Shown: positions 10,046 through 22,200 of the stretch, in pieces
Position numbering within the stretch: position 1 is the stretch's first letter
Layout: every line of letters begins with the position of its first letter
Assembly (NCBI GenBank): GCA_023614405.1
Contig: CM042694.1
Span: forward strand, 351,000,010 to 351,064,009
Origin: Avena insularis
Taxonomy: Eukaryota > Streptophyta > Magnoliopsida > Poales > Poaceae
DNA length: 64,000 nt
Direction: 5' to 3'
Made by a program: the position numbers and the translations under genes
Notes under the pieces: generated by a model
The model's input: only the letters and a program-made list of their open reading frames with translations
What the model was told of the DNA's origin: nothing
The model's database searches: none

Positions 10046-13000
10046 CTAGTTTACAATAGGCAAGAACCTAACACCGATGGCATCCCTGTGTTGCTCATGC
10101 TTGGCTTGTAGAAGACATTTAGTCAAAGGATCTGCAACATTCAGATCCGTGTGTACTTTGTAAATCTTGATTTCACCTTCATCAACATTTTGTCGGATGA
10201 TGTGAAAACGTAACTTGATATGTTTGGTTTTGGAATGAGTTCTTGGTTCCTTTGCGTTTGCAATGGCACCCGAGTTGTCACAATAGATCGTCACAGGGTC
10301 TTGTGCACTTGGAATGACTCCTAGTTCGATGACAAAATTCCTTAGCCAAACAACTTCATTCATCGCTTCAACAGTTGTGATGTATTCTGACTCCATTGTA
10401 GATTGTGCAACTACTGGTTGCTTCCTTCTCCTCCATCTTACCACCACACCATTCACCAGAAACACATATCCTGTCTGAGACTTCGAGTCATCAGGATCCA
10501 TGTGCCAGCTTGCATCCACGTAATCAGTTACGCCTAGAGCTTCGTCACAACCTGCATAGACTAGGAACATATCATTTGTTCTCTTGAGATACTTTAGGAT
10601 ATTTTTCACAGATGTCTAGTGATCCATACCTGGACTACTTTGGTATTGGCTCGCCAAACTAAGGGCCAATGCCACATCATGTCGAGTACTTAGCATTGCA
10701 TACATGATAGAGCCTATGGTTGAGGCATAGGGGATGTAATACATCCTTTTCTATCAGCATCTGTTGCCGGACATTGAGTCAAACTCAGTGTGCTACCTTT
10801 TGTTACAGGCACAAAACCCCTTTTGGCATTCTCCATTTTTAACCTCTTCAAAATCTTCTCAAGGTAAGTACTTTGACTTAATGCAATTAGGCGTCTCGAT
10901 CTATCTCTATAGATCTTGATGGCCAATATGTATGCAGCTTCACCTAAGTCCATGTAAAACTGACTACTCAGATATGCTTTTATGCTTTCCAGAAGTTCCA
11001 CATTATTTCCCATAAGTAATATGTCGTCCACACATACTACTAGGAAAACCACTGAGCTCCCACTCACTTTCTTGTAAACACAGAACTCTTGTCGATTTTG
11101 GAAAAATCCAAAACTCTTGATCACTTGATCAAAACGTTGGTTCCAGCTCTGAGATGCTTGCTTCAATCCATAAATGGATCGCTGAAGTTTGCATACTTTC
11201 CCAGCATCCTTAGGATAAAAAAACCTTCTGGTTGCATCATATACAATTCTTCATCAATGTGTCCATTGAGGAATGTGGTTTTGACATCCATCTGCCATAT
11301 TTCATAATCGAAATGAGTAGCAATTGCTAGCAGAATTCGGACAGATTTTGGCATCGCTACAGGAGAGAAGGTATCATTGTAGTCAACTCCTTGAATTTGT
11401 CGAAACCCTTTTGCAACAAGTCGAGCTTTATGGATGGTCATATTACCATCCACATCTGTCTTTTTCTTAAAGATCTATTTATTTTCCACGGCCTTGCGGC
11501 CTTCCGAAAGATCCACCAAGGTCCAAACTTGGTTTCGTACATGGATCCTATTTCGGATTTCATGGCTTCCAGCCATTTCTCAGAATCAGCACTTTCCATA
11601 GCTTCTTTGTAGTTTGCAGGTTCCTCTTGTTCATTCAAAATGACAGTCATCACAATACTACTTTAGCAATAAGGAGTGGTATGTATTCTTGCAGACTTGC
11701 AAACTGCAGGAGCTTCGATGTGGTTGTTTTGATCATTATCATTTGATTCTTCCTCCATGTTGGAGGGCGGTTCTGGAATAGCTTCCATTGCACTATTCGA
11801 TATTTGGAGAGAATGATCAACAACCTCATCTAGCTCAATCTTCCTTCCACTAACTCCTTTAGCGAGAAACTCTTTCTTAAGAAAGGTGTCGTTCTTCACG
11901 ACAAACGTTTTTCCTTCGGCCTTATTGTAGAAGGTATTCCCAACGGTTTCCCTTGGGTATCCTACAAAGATACACTTTTCTGCCTTGGGTTCAAGTTTGT
12001 CAGGATACGATTTCTTAACGTAGGCCTTACATCCCCAAACTTTAGCTTCTTGCCACTCCATATCTCATATGGGGTTGTCTCCACGGATTTGGACGGCGCC
12101 CTGTTTAAAATAGAAGTGGCGGTTTCTAGTGCATATCCCCAAAACGATACAGACAAATCAGTCAAAGACATCATGGACCGCACACTATCTAATATAGTAC
12201 AGTTTACGCCATTCCGACACACTGTTACGCTGAGGTGTCCCAGCTGGTGTAAGCTATGGTATGAAACCACAATCCTTCAAGTGCATGCCAAACTCATAAC
12301 TTAAATACTCGTCTCCCGATCGGATCAAAGATGCTTGATTTTCTTGTTAAGTTGATTCTCTACTTCCTTCTGAAATTTCTTGAACTTTTCAAATGTTTCA
12401 GATTTGTGCTTCATTAAGTAGATATATCCATATCTACATGAATCATCAGTAAAGGTAACAAAATAACGATAACCATTGCGTATTGAGACGTTGATTAGTC
12501 CACACACATCTGTATGTATGATTCCTAGTAGGTCTGAAGCCCGATCCATCGTGTTGGAGAAGGGTGTCCTAGTCATCTTGCCCATAAGGCAAGGCTCACA
12601 TGTATCAAGGGGTTAAAAATCCTATGATTCCAAGAGTCCATCAGAATGGAGTGTCTTCATGTGCTTTACGCCAATATGACCATGACAGTAATGCCATAGA
12701 TACATGGTATTATCATCACTATATTTACAACGCTTAGCATCAACATTATGGATGTGAGTATTGTTATCAAGATCTAGTAAGAATAAAGCATTACACATAG
12801 GCGCATGAACATAGAACACATCATTCATTGAAATAGAACAACTACTTGTTCCGGATTTAAACGAATAATGATCTTGCAACAAGAAAGATCCACTCACAAT
12901 ATTCATACTTAATGCGGGTACATAGTAGCATTTATTCAAAACCAAAATCAATCCTAACGGCAGACATAGAGGTAAAGTGCCGACGGCCACCACATCGACT

Positions 13001-14020
13001 CTCGAGCCGTTGCTGACGCGCATCATCACCTCGTCCTTCCCTAGGCACCTCCTACTCCGTAGCTCCTGCTGAGAGTTACAAATGTGAGCAATAGAATCGG
13101 TATCAAATACCCAGTTGTTACTCCTGGCGCTAGTAAGGAATACATCTATAACTTGTATATCAAATATTGCTTTGTCTTTAGCGGCTATCTTGCCGGCTTT
13201 CTTTTCCTCAAGGTAATTGGTGCAGTTGCGCTTCCAATGCCCATCCCCTTTGCAGTAGTAGCACATGACGCCAGGCTTAGGACCAGGCCTGGCAGCCTTA
13301 GAGGTGTTGGCAACATGCGTGCCATCCTTCTTAGGCTTCTTTCCCTTGCCCTTTTGCCCTAGCTTCTTAAAGTTGGTGGTCATTTGACCATCAACATCAT
13401 GTGCTCCTTCTTGATCTCAACCTCGGCAGTTTTGAGCATGGAGAACACTTCAGCAAGGGTCTTAGTCATCCCTTGAATGTTTAAGTTCATCACAAAGCTC
13501 TTGTAGCTAGGGGCAGCGAGTGCAGCACCCTATTAATCGTGAGCTCTTCCGGGATATTGCAATCTAGGGCATTCAAGCGCTTAACGTAGCCAGACATTTT
13601 GACTACATGCTCGCTTATACTGTTGTGCTCTTCCATCTTGGCGGAGAAGAAGAGCTTGGAAGCATCATACCTTTTCGCCCGAGCCTGTAGAGCAAAGATA
13701 GCTTTGAGATCTTCAATGATCTCGAAAGCATTCATCTTCTCAAAACGCTTTTGAAGCTCCGGCTCCATGGCATAGAGCATTCCACTCTGATGAGGGAGAA
13801 ATCATCCGCCTTGGATTACCAGACATTCTTTTCGTCCTCAGAGGCGGAATCTACAAGCTTAGCAGGGAGCGCAGCCTCGATGACATAAATCAACTTGTAT
13901 GGGACTAGGAGGATCCTCAGATTTCGGAACCATGTGGTGAAGTGGGTTCCATCAATTTTCAGCGTGTCCTTCTCTAGGAAGGTGCTAAGGTTGAAGGTGG
14001 GTGGGAGAGAGATCTACAAT
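10046..14020 (-). pseudogene. Ty1-copia gag-pol polyprotein, many frameshifts and stops
   Basis: Read on the minus strand from about 14020. Gag is recognisable by WFRNLRILLVPYKLIYVIEA and, after a stop and frame change, MLYAMEPELQKRFEKMNAFE (from 13780). A CCHC knuckle CYYCKGDGHWKRNC follows, then a protease site reading FDTDSIAHIC, where the family has DTG or DSG, so the catalytic glycine is changed. The pre-integrase motif is LWHYCHGHIG. Integrase follows (DVCGL, FTDDSCRYGYIYL). Reverse transcriptase has KARLVAKGF, FSPVA and CVDDILLMG (YVDD changed to CVDD). RNase H (10046-10609) has YVDASW and DNSGAI. Frames change repeatedly near 13490, 12600, 12300, 12000, 11650 and 11160. The element once coded for its own replication proteins but this copy cannot. 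Confidence 0.92.
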
Positions 14021-14997
14021 GGATTTGCAAAGTGTTTAGACCATGTTCATAATATTGAGTTCAAGTTTTAATTTATGTTGTTAAACTAAACAAAAGGAAC
14101 CCCCACTCAAACAAGCATCCCTCAATTCGTTTGGTGATCACATGGTCCTAATCCGCTACACCACCCCCAATTGTCATGGCTGGTAGTGCAGTTTCAAAGG
14201 TAGACATTCTCAATGCCAATCACATCTCATGTGATTCATGCTTGACCTTTCAGTCTCTTGTATTCCAAAGCCATGTCTACACATGATAGGCTCGCCAATT
14301 CTAACTTGTGTGTATTTGCAGTGCAACATGGCTTACACCCAACATATGAGAACACAAATATGTCTGACACCCGATCATCATGGCCTGCCTCATAACAGAG
14401 AACTTTCTTGGTGGTGCACACATAAGGGGAATACTATAATTGTAATTATGTGAGGGATCATCCTATTATGCTACCGTCGTATATCCTAATACACAAGCAT
14501 AATAAGATGCAAAAAGAATACTTGAAAAAGTATGGTGCCATGACATGGTTGTAGCATCTTGATCGGCATCAAGAGCTCCAATGAAAATGTTTCACAAACT
14601 TACCAGTAACATGTCACGACACACGCCCCTGCAAAATAAAGCTAGATGCTTCTACTTTATATTTTACAAGTTTTACGCGGCTTTAGGGATTTCGTGGTAG
14701 AACCCCTTCACACCTACGAACGTAGAGCCACAACATGGATTCAATGATTGTCGTTTTCTTCGCTTTTCAGGTCCCTCCGATGTAAATGCCATATCAACTG
14801 TTGTAGAGAGCCAGACACCCCCAAAGCCACTTACTTGTGGACCAATCTCGTGAATCACCACATAATGTCGGTTGGGGGCCACTTCATCAAATAGTATAAC
14901 GATATGAACAAGTACACAAAAGAGGGTAGCAACTAGAAAATAAATGCCCACATATTGCTATGTGTTCTATCCGTATGACATGCCTACCCATAGACCG
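14021..14997 (-). other. 5' leader of the copia element
   Basis: This lies between the primer-binding site and gag. No coding motif was seen. Confidence 0.6.
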
Positions 14998-15009
14998 GCT
15001 CTGATACCA
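14998..15009 (-). other. Primer-binding site, tRNA-iMet type
   Basis: The minus strand reads TGGTATCAGAGC one base from the 5' LTR. It is complementary to the 3' end of plant initiator tRNA-Met. Confidence 0.9.
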
Positions 15010-15010
15010 C

Positions 15011-16618
15011 TGTAGGGTTCTGGAGCAGAAAACAAAAAAATCTAACTACACAAACACTAATACGAGGATCTATACCCTTGAAGACCGAGGAACGCCTTAC
15101 GCAGTAAGGCGTATGTTGATGAAGACGAGCAGCTCCAAGCGCCCCAAGTGTGGCACCTCCAAAGTACTACATACATTCGGTGTAGGTGACGTCTCTCGGG
15201 CTCCGATCCAGCCGAGCGGCGGAAGTAGAAAGATGGCGGACCAAAAATCACACAATGGTAGTGTGAAGGTGGAGAACTCAAAACCCCCGAGGTCCTCTCC
15301 AATATTACAGAGAAATCCTCAAAAGAAATGAGAGAGAGAAGAGAGAATGGGGATGATTTCCAAGGGGGGGGTGACCTGTATATATAGTGGGAGGAGAGGG
15401 GCACTACCCAAGGGGCTAGCAGTGTGGGACTAATCCCACAACCTCCAGCCACCATGGGGGAGCCGTCGGCCCTAGGTGGGCCCCACGTGGGGAGCCCACT
15501 AGGGCTAGGCCGGCCAGACCTCCTCCCTTAGGTGCCTTGCTCCTTTGGGCCTCCCCTCCAGGTGAGGCCCATTAGCAATGGGCTGCCTACTAAAATAAAA
15601 TAAAAATATATATTTTAATATCAATTCAACTAATTAATATAAAATACATATATTAATATATTCCTTCACTCTGGAACTCCTTCCGGACCCCTCCGATCAA
15701 CACCGGGTGTTACACAAAACTATTCTGGTTTCTCTCTCTCATTTCTCCTGCGGTGTCGTCTCAATCCCTATGCGTCCCCACCCTTAAATGTGACACCCTT
15801 CAGTTCAGAAACACTCCGGGCATGATTGAGACCTCTCTCGTATCAATGATCATCGGCGGGACCTGGATGCCCATGATGACCCCCGTGCGTTTCATGAATC
15901 TTATCGCTTGAACCTTAACGTCGTTTCCCATTCCCTTTGCCACTTGATATCTAGTTCACCTGAGATTTGATATTCGGTATCTCCATACCTTTGTTCGATC
16001 TCATTACTGATGAACTTGTTTACTCGTTCCCATGTCATTGCATTCCATGACCCAGTCACACGCTTGCAAGCTTCGATAATGCAACGCCACCGAGATGGCC
16101 ACGTGTATCTAGCTGTTATATGGATTGGCAAATCCTGGCCTTGATATGTACTCCTCTACGCGTCCCTTTGGGAAACCTGGGTGGCACCTTTTTTATCATC
16201 CTTTTACGGCTTGATACTTGATACCATCTAAGCTCCCTCTAGAATGGGGATTTGCATTATCTCACATTCTAAGGATTAGGTTGCAAGGTTTCCTTAGTTT
16301 ATCATTAATGGTGAACTTTGTATCTAGATCTCATTATGATATAACTATTGGGTGTTTGTCTATCACATCATTCAACCAATAATATGACCTCATTGTCAAT
16401 TGGCATAAATGCCCATGATCTTGAAACCCTGGATCATCCTCATGACCAATGAGCTAGTTCGCTAGAGGTAACTAGAGACACGGTTTGTTTACATATCATA
16501 CGTGTATTAATGTTTTGTATTAACACAGTTATAGCATGGTATGAAACATATTATGAACATACAAGATATATATCAAATAAAACACTTTAATATTTGCCTC
16601 TATGGCATATCTCCTTCA
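15011..16618 (-). repeat. 5' LTR of the copia element
   Basis: 1608 bp, with the same ends as the 7495-10014 LTR and a single copy of the segment duplicated there. A CCCCA TSD follows. Confidence 0.93.
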
Positions 16619-16623
16619 CCCCA

Positions 16624-17089
16624 GCCCCGAGCAGCTCCTATCCCACAGACGGACAAAGCGGTCATCGTCAGCGCCTCGTCGCATCGCCGGCTCCATCCTA
16701 TGGTAGCGTTGGATGGACTGCAGTGTTGCACCTCAACCACGGCTCTAGCACCTGTTTCGTCTGTATGCATTGTATGTTGAGGCAGTACCCACTACAGGTA
16801 GGTCCCCCACCCACGACGACCAGGGGATTTAGTTCCGCCACTGTAGCCCGACGAACGATCGCAGTAATTGCTAGTAGTGCTTGGTAAGACCTTCGCTCTT
16901 GCCCTGCCCACCCTAATCGATTCGGTTCCCATAATTTGCTCGAGATTGTAGGTGCAAATTTGTCCTCAATGTCTGACGTAGCGGGTACACCAACGAGGGT
17001 GGGGATTTGATCATGTTGTGGCCACATTCTCCTTCTCCTACCACGTCAGAAGTGCTGGTAGCTCCTGCTCTTTGTACTACCATTGAATT
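16624..17089. other. MULE interior, unassigned cargo
   Basis: MULE sequence resumes after the copia TSD. The first 300 bases are GC-rich with no domain I recognise. Confidence 0.4.
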
Positions 17090-17517
17090 TGAAGTGCCGC
17101 CATGGCCTTTCGGAGTGGTTTCAATTGGGTTTTGGGGGATTGTTATAGTGTGCTAGGAAGGCTGATGATCCATGGTACATTGCATACCAAGATGAATCAA
17201 CCCAGTGGTGTAGCCTGAGGATGGATTTGGAGGAGATGGTGGCCAATTTAGGTGATGAATTGGCCCGTAAAAACCTGTTGATATTTGAGCTGAAGCATAC
17301 TGTCCAGGAAGAAAAGAAGAATTCAGAGCTTATTCACAAGGAAAAGTTGACACTTGAGGCTGATCTTGCTATATTTGATCAAGTGGTAGAAAATCTAAAA
17401 CATGAACTTCAAGTGAAGGGGAAGGAGAATAGTAGATTCATGTGGGCAGTTTTAGTAGTTGTCATCCTTGTCCTAGAAGTTAAAGTATGTAGTTGTGGTA
17501 ATGGGTGGCACCTGTAA
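17090..17517 (+). pseudogene. Coiled-coil plus membrane-anchor protein relic, possibly GRF zinc-finger family
   Basis: A frame open from 17221 (MDLEEMVANLGDELARK) to a stop at 17515 encodes a heptad-rich coiled coil (about residues 1-75, E/K/L-rich) followed by a hydrophobic stretch (FMWAVLVVVILVLEV) that looks like a C-terminal membrane anchor. The same frame continues upstream through CARKADDPWYIAYQDESTQW and a TAG near 17146 to a Cys/His-containing stretch from about 17090. This layout of N-terminal zinc-binding segment, coiled coil and tail anchor is what I recall for grass GRF-type zinc-finger proteins. The finger itself is too eroded to be sure. It sits inside the MULE, so it is probably a captured host-gene fragment. 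Confidence 0.45.
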
Positions 17518-18084
17518 TGATTAGTTGAATAGGTAACTAATTTACAGAGTAGAATTGTTATTCAATGGATGGTTGTGAGTTCATGCTAATTTAGTCACTT
17601 TGTGGTCCCAAAGTTGTCGTGCGAAGGCATTGCAGGGTCCGAGTTGCTTGCCATTGGATTGAGGTACCCCTAGTTGGCGTGCCAAATTCCTAGAAGGTCT
17701 TTCTCGGCATGAAATCAACATAATGTCAATTTGGTCCTGTCCTGATAATTTTTTGACTTGCAGCGTTGGCGCCCGCATCTGCTCCCCCTTCTTCTTCATG
17801 CCGTCTTCTTCTTCTCCAGAGCGGCGATTTGTGGTCGCGGCCATGGCACGGAACTGGGACACCAATTACTTCAAGGGTGAGATCCGGCACCCGGTCGAAC
17901 ATGCTCGGCCCCACTCTCCTCCTCCAGAATCAGAGCTCTCCCGCATCTTGTGTTATAATTTGGACACTATTGTATTTCGGTGTATTTCTTGGCCTACAAT
18001 TTCTTAGATCCATGGAGAAGCTCAATGTAGTTGATAAAATGTTGAGAAGCAGAATGTAATTGAGCAAATGTTGATGTTACCAGA
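17518..18084. other. MULE interior, unassigned cargo
   Basis: A short frame at about 17800-17910 (RNWDTNYFKGEI) follows a TTGCAG that could be a splice acceptor. This hints at another captured exon. No family assigned. Confidence 0.35.
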
Positions 18085-18474
18085 CAAGCCCACTAGAGAG
18101 TGTGAAAGCGGGTACTACTACTTATGAATCAGTTTTAGAGCATCTCCACCACCCTCACAACTCAAATACATATCAATTTTGATTCAAATCATACATATTT
18201 CAATCAAATTTATACAAGCCCACTGGAGAGTGTGAAAGCATGTACTACTACTTATGAATGAGCTTTAGAGCATCGCCACCATCCTCACGGCTCAAATACA
18301 TATAAATTTTGATTTAAATCATACATATTTTGATCAAATTTATACAAGCCCACTTGAGAGTGCGAAAGCAGGTACTACTACCTATGAATGAGCTTTAGAG
18401 CATCTCCATCAGCCTCACGGCTCAAATACATATCAATTTTGATTCAAATCATACATATTTCGACCAAATTTATC
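18085..18474. repeat. Tandem array, three copies of a 130-bp unit
   Basis: Units start CAAGCCCACT at 18085, 18215 and 18345, exactly 130 bp apart, and are highly similar. Each unit contains TTAGAGCATC(T/G)CCA, resembling the outer end (TTA plus GAGCATCTCCA) of the Harbinger elements in this window. Confidence 0.92.
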
Positions 18475-18659
18475 CTAATTTTTTTTGAACTTGGGCTCAT
18501 ATATTACTCATAGAGTTTTGGTTCACTACAGTCAAATTTTGCATTCCTATAATGATTTAGTAATTGACTTGATATCATGTTTCTTCAGTAGCCTTAATGA
18601 GAAGCATTCATCCCAATCTTAAATTGAAATATAAAAAATCGGGACCCCTAAAAACTACT

Positions 18660-18870
18660 ACTTGTGGCACCTTCCGCGTTGTTAATGGTGAGCTCGCCGC
18701 CCTCCCCATCGTATGTGCACTCCAAGAAGTGTACTTGTTGCAGGCCGTGCACACGGGCAAACTGCTCCTATCTGGCCGCGAGGTACATACGGCATTCACC
18801 GTCGAAGTGCACCTCGACGTGCCAGCCGCAGTCGCCGTCTACCTCCCACAGCTTCAGTTCACGAGGGCTG
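18660..18870 (-). pseudogene. B3 DNA-binding domain relic
   Basis: Read from 18870 on the minus strand the frame gives WHVEVHFDGECRMYL, then an in-frame TAG (18772-18774), then EQFARVHGLQQVHFLECTYDG. This fits the plant B3 transcription-factor fold: the W-x-VEV strand, a basic strand, the (G/W)xxFxxxHGLxxGxFLxFxYDG core. The stop falls about where the family has GW before the EQFA helix. Only about 70 residues remain, and the domain start and the rest of the protein are missing. The relic lies within the MULE and is best explained as a captured host-gene fragment, probably of the REM-like B3 group. Domain identity is fairly secure; subfamily is a guess. Confidence 0.65.
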
Positions 18871-19030
18871 GATCTGCATCATTGCAGCGATGTTGTGGAT
18901 GATGGCTTTAATCGTCGTCGCATCGATGACCACTGTCGGCACCGCCGCTGTCTTGGTATCTTTCATTAGCAATGTATCTGAGGAGGTGAATGGAAGTGAG
19001 ATAGACAAAGATGTTACAGATATTTCAGAT

Positions 19031-19230
19031 GCTTAGATCCTCACTACCGCATGCTATTCTGATCGCCACAATTATATCCACGTTGCTGCACGCCTTTCGG
19101 ACGCCCACGCTTAGGTCCGTGCTACCGCACACCATTCGGACCACCACACTTAGATCCATGCTGCCGCACGCTGTTCCGACCACCACGCTTAGATCCACGT
19201 CGCCGCACGCCGTTTCGACCGCCATGCTTA
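19031..19230. repeat. 39-bp minisatellite, left part (5 units)
   Basis: Units begin GCTTAGATCC-like at 19031, 19070, 19109, 19148, 19187 and 19226, always 39 bp apart. The array is cut at 19230/19231 by the long-LTR element and resumes in phase at 31114. The period is a multiple of three, so frames stay open on both strands across the array. Confidence 0.93.
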
Positions 19231-22200
19231 TGTAACACCCTCAGATCGTCTCTATGTAGATTTTAGCGATTCTCGTCAAACCCGCATAGAAACGATTCAA
19301 CGATGCCCACCAGGCTCTTGCGTGCGGGTGGAAAATGATGTAATATTATTACACAATAGTTCACGATGGAACCCACAGAACATATATATACAACGACTCA
19401 AAGAGTCAAGAATTCAGATATACAATACAAATATTCAAACCATCTTAAAAATGATACAACATCCGAGTATGTATCATAAGAAAATTGAGCTAAGAGCCCT
19501 GAAGAATAACCATGGCATTCATAACCCTGCCTAGGCCAAGCCGGAAGGGTAACCCTGCTAACGACGTGAACTCATACATGTTAAACAAAAGGGGTGCCGA
19601 CAAAGGGCAAAAGAAAAAGGGAGAGGTCATTACTGTGGCTAGTACACAGCAAGTCTATAATTCAGCGGCTCTCGCCTACATAGGTATGGTGGACTGAAGC
19701 GGTAGCGAAGCATGCACTAAACAATCTATAGAGACTCGATACAATTGTCGGCCATCAGAGAGGGATAAGAAAGACCTATTCAGATCAAACCTAATACTAA
19801 CACCAAATATACCCATCATGGTATTTCCCCCTTGAGACCAAACGAGGAAGTCATTCTGAGGAACTCACCCAGTTGGTAGTTTTATTCATTCATTCCATGG
19901 TGGTTATCCAACTTACTTGTCATATCAGGTACAAGTCAAATTATAACAGTAAACTTTAGTTGTAGTTGTCTATGATCGAGAAACTGTGCTCCAAGTCGTC
20001 CATAATCGCGGACACGGCTTTTTGAAAAGATTTAACCTTGCAGGAGTGCACCAAAGTATCCATACGCAATTCAACCCTTGTTTTCAGATCCGGTATGAGC
20101 AATATCCTGAACATACACCCAACATTATGCAATGGGGCTTCAGACACGACTTGTCCCAGACCCAAATAAAGTACATCGAGGCCACCCCACTAAGCTACCC
20201 ACAACGAAGTCGGCCAGCTTCGAGACGGACCAGGGTTTGTGCCAATGGTTGTAAATGATTGGGAACCCGAAAGTGTGACTGGGCTTGTCGATACCGCGAA
20301 AACATTCCACATTTGTTCCTAAATAGTATAGGTGCTCCATGCGCAATAGTAAATAAAAGAGTAAAGCATGGCATAAGTACAGGATATTAATAATGCCCCA
20401 AACTTGTTTGTGGCCCCCAACATAGTACTTTGAAATCAGGTAGTAAGTCGACGGGGTGCCCACACACACAGCTGTGGTTAGCGCGCTCGATCTCAGAACA
20501 GGTGTCAAGAACTCGGGTCCTAGGTGGACACACGTGGGCGGTTAAAAATCAAATATTGACTATTACCCACCGGTGCCTCTGCATCATATCTATTTCCAGC
20601 ATTTTAATTGACAAGTTATATTGAAATCCATGATCATATCCACCATTAAGCAGGTGCCAACCTTCCATCAATGGTGAAACGACAACGATGTGAAGCAGCA
20701 CCTGAGCAAGCAACTACGACTCACAAGGCCGACTGTTTATCAAACAACAGGCAATGAGATGTGTCCAAGGCAATATAGAGGCTCCAAGGAATATAAATGG
20801 TGCACGAAAACTAAAGCATCGCAACACGGATAGCAATAGATCAACAGGAGGAAGTAAAGACTATAAATGGAAAATAGGTAGAAAGGGAGAGAATGCTCGC
20901 CTGGAAAACATAGCCGAAGATACATATCCGAAGAACTTATTGAGACTCGCATCAACTCAATGGCCTAATCCGTGAAGAAGCAAAGCACTAAAAGAAACAC
21001 CAGATGCACTATTTAATACTACAACAGAAGATCGGGCATGATGCATGTATGATGTATGACATGGCACAGATGCGATGCAGCTAGGAAATATTAAGTGGAA
21101 TCGTGATTCTAACAATTAATTAGATGGTTCAAGTTGTTTACGTACCCCGCAATTTAAATGTTGTCTTAAGAAGGCAAAACATGGCATCGGTTCACTATAC
21201 AAATTTAAATGGAGTCGAGATAAGACAAATATAGCCCGCATATAGTCTCCATATTTAATTATTAGGTGAGTTGACAAAATACCCACAAATGACAAAGCAT
21301 GTGTGCAATTATGAACAATTTAATATGCATAAAGGTATATTAAATTTTATAAAACAGGGCTTAGAAAAAGGGGATCACACATTGGGACTCGGCGATCTTG
21401 GGTTCGATGTGGTTCAGGTTTCGTCTCGCTAGGATCGGTCTTCAATTCCGGGGCCTTGGCATCCATGAAGGGAACCTCGGCGATCTGGATCGGTCTTCGG
21501 GTCCGGAAGGAGGTCATGTGGTTTTCCGTTAAGGAGATCTTGGGGTTTCCCGGTTCTGTTGTCGAAGGCAAACTCGGTTCCGGGGATCCTCGGGCGGTTT
21601 CATCCTTGGAAGGGGATCTGACATCTATTGTTAGTGGTGAACTTTGTTTGGTACTGGGGGCTTCGAGAATTCTTGGCGGAGGTACCTTGTGCCACTTGAT
21701 TCTTATCCAAGGGGAGGTTGTTGAAACCGTGGTCTTGGTCATCGTGGAGCATCTGAAGCACAAACATGTAGGCAACAACACTATGTAGAAGCAGGGCATG
21801 GCAAGGTCGAGTCGGGGATGAGTTTGGAACAGCGCGACGCTGGGCGTGCCAGCTCAAGGACGAGGATGTAGCCTGTGGGCGGCGCCAAGAAGAAATATCA
21901 CGTCACGGGCAGCAGAGTTTCACGACGGCGCGACTTACAGGAGATGAACGAGGCGAAGGCGTAGGCGCATAGAGCGGTGGCGAAGCACGGGCGTCGCGGC
22001 CGTGCTCCGCGGCGGCGATGATGCCGAGGTGGTGAATTGAAGGGGTCAAAGGCGGGACGGGCTCTAGAGACGCTAGCGGCGGGACGAGCGCAGGAAGACG
22101 CGGTCAGGGTGGTTGTGGCCGAGCTTGGCGGGCTCGAGGGTGCGAGGGGAAGAGGAGGGCAACGGCGGTCAATGACAGCCTCTGGGAATGATGGCGTGGC

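Larger units (their letters stand above)
7495..16618 (-). mobile_element. Ty1-copia LTR retrotransposon, complete but decayed
   Basis: The element is bounded by a perfect 5-bp TSD CCCCA (7490-7494 and 16619-16623). On the minus strand the LTRs run TGAAGGAGATATGCCC to CCCTACA. The 5' LTR is 15011-16618 (1608 bp) and the 3' LTR is 7495-10014 (2520 bp, enlarged by an internal duplication). The primer site TGGTATCAGAGC (tRNA-iMet) sits next to the 5' LTR, and the purine tract AAGTGGGAGAC abuts the 3' LTR. The gag-pol order is gag, protease, integrase, reverse transcriptase, RNase H, which defines Ty1-copia. It inserted into the large MULE. Confidence 0.93.

Noticed and set aside
18085..18474. CRISPR-like array
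   Set aside because: Units are contiguous 130-bp tandem repeats without unique spacers, in eukaryotic DNA.
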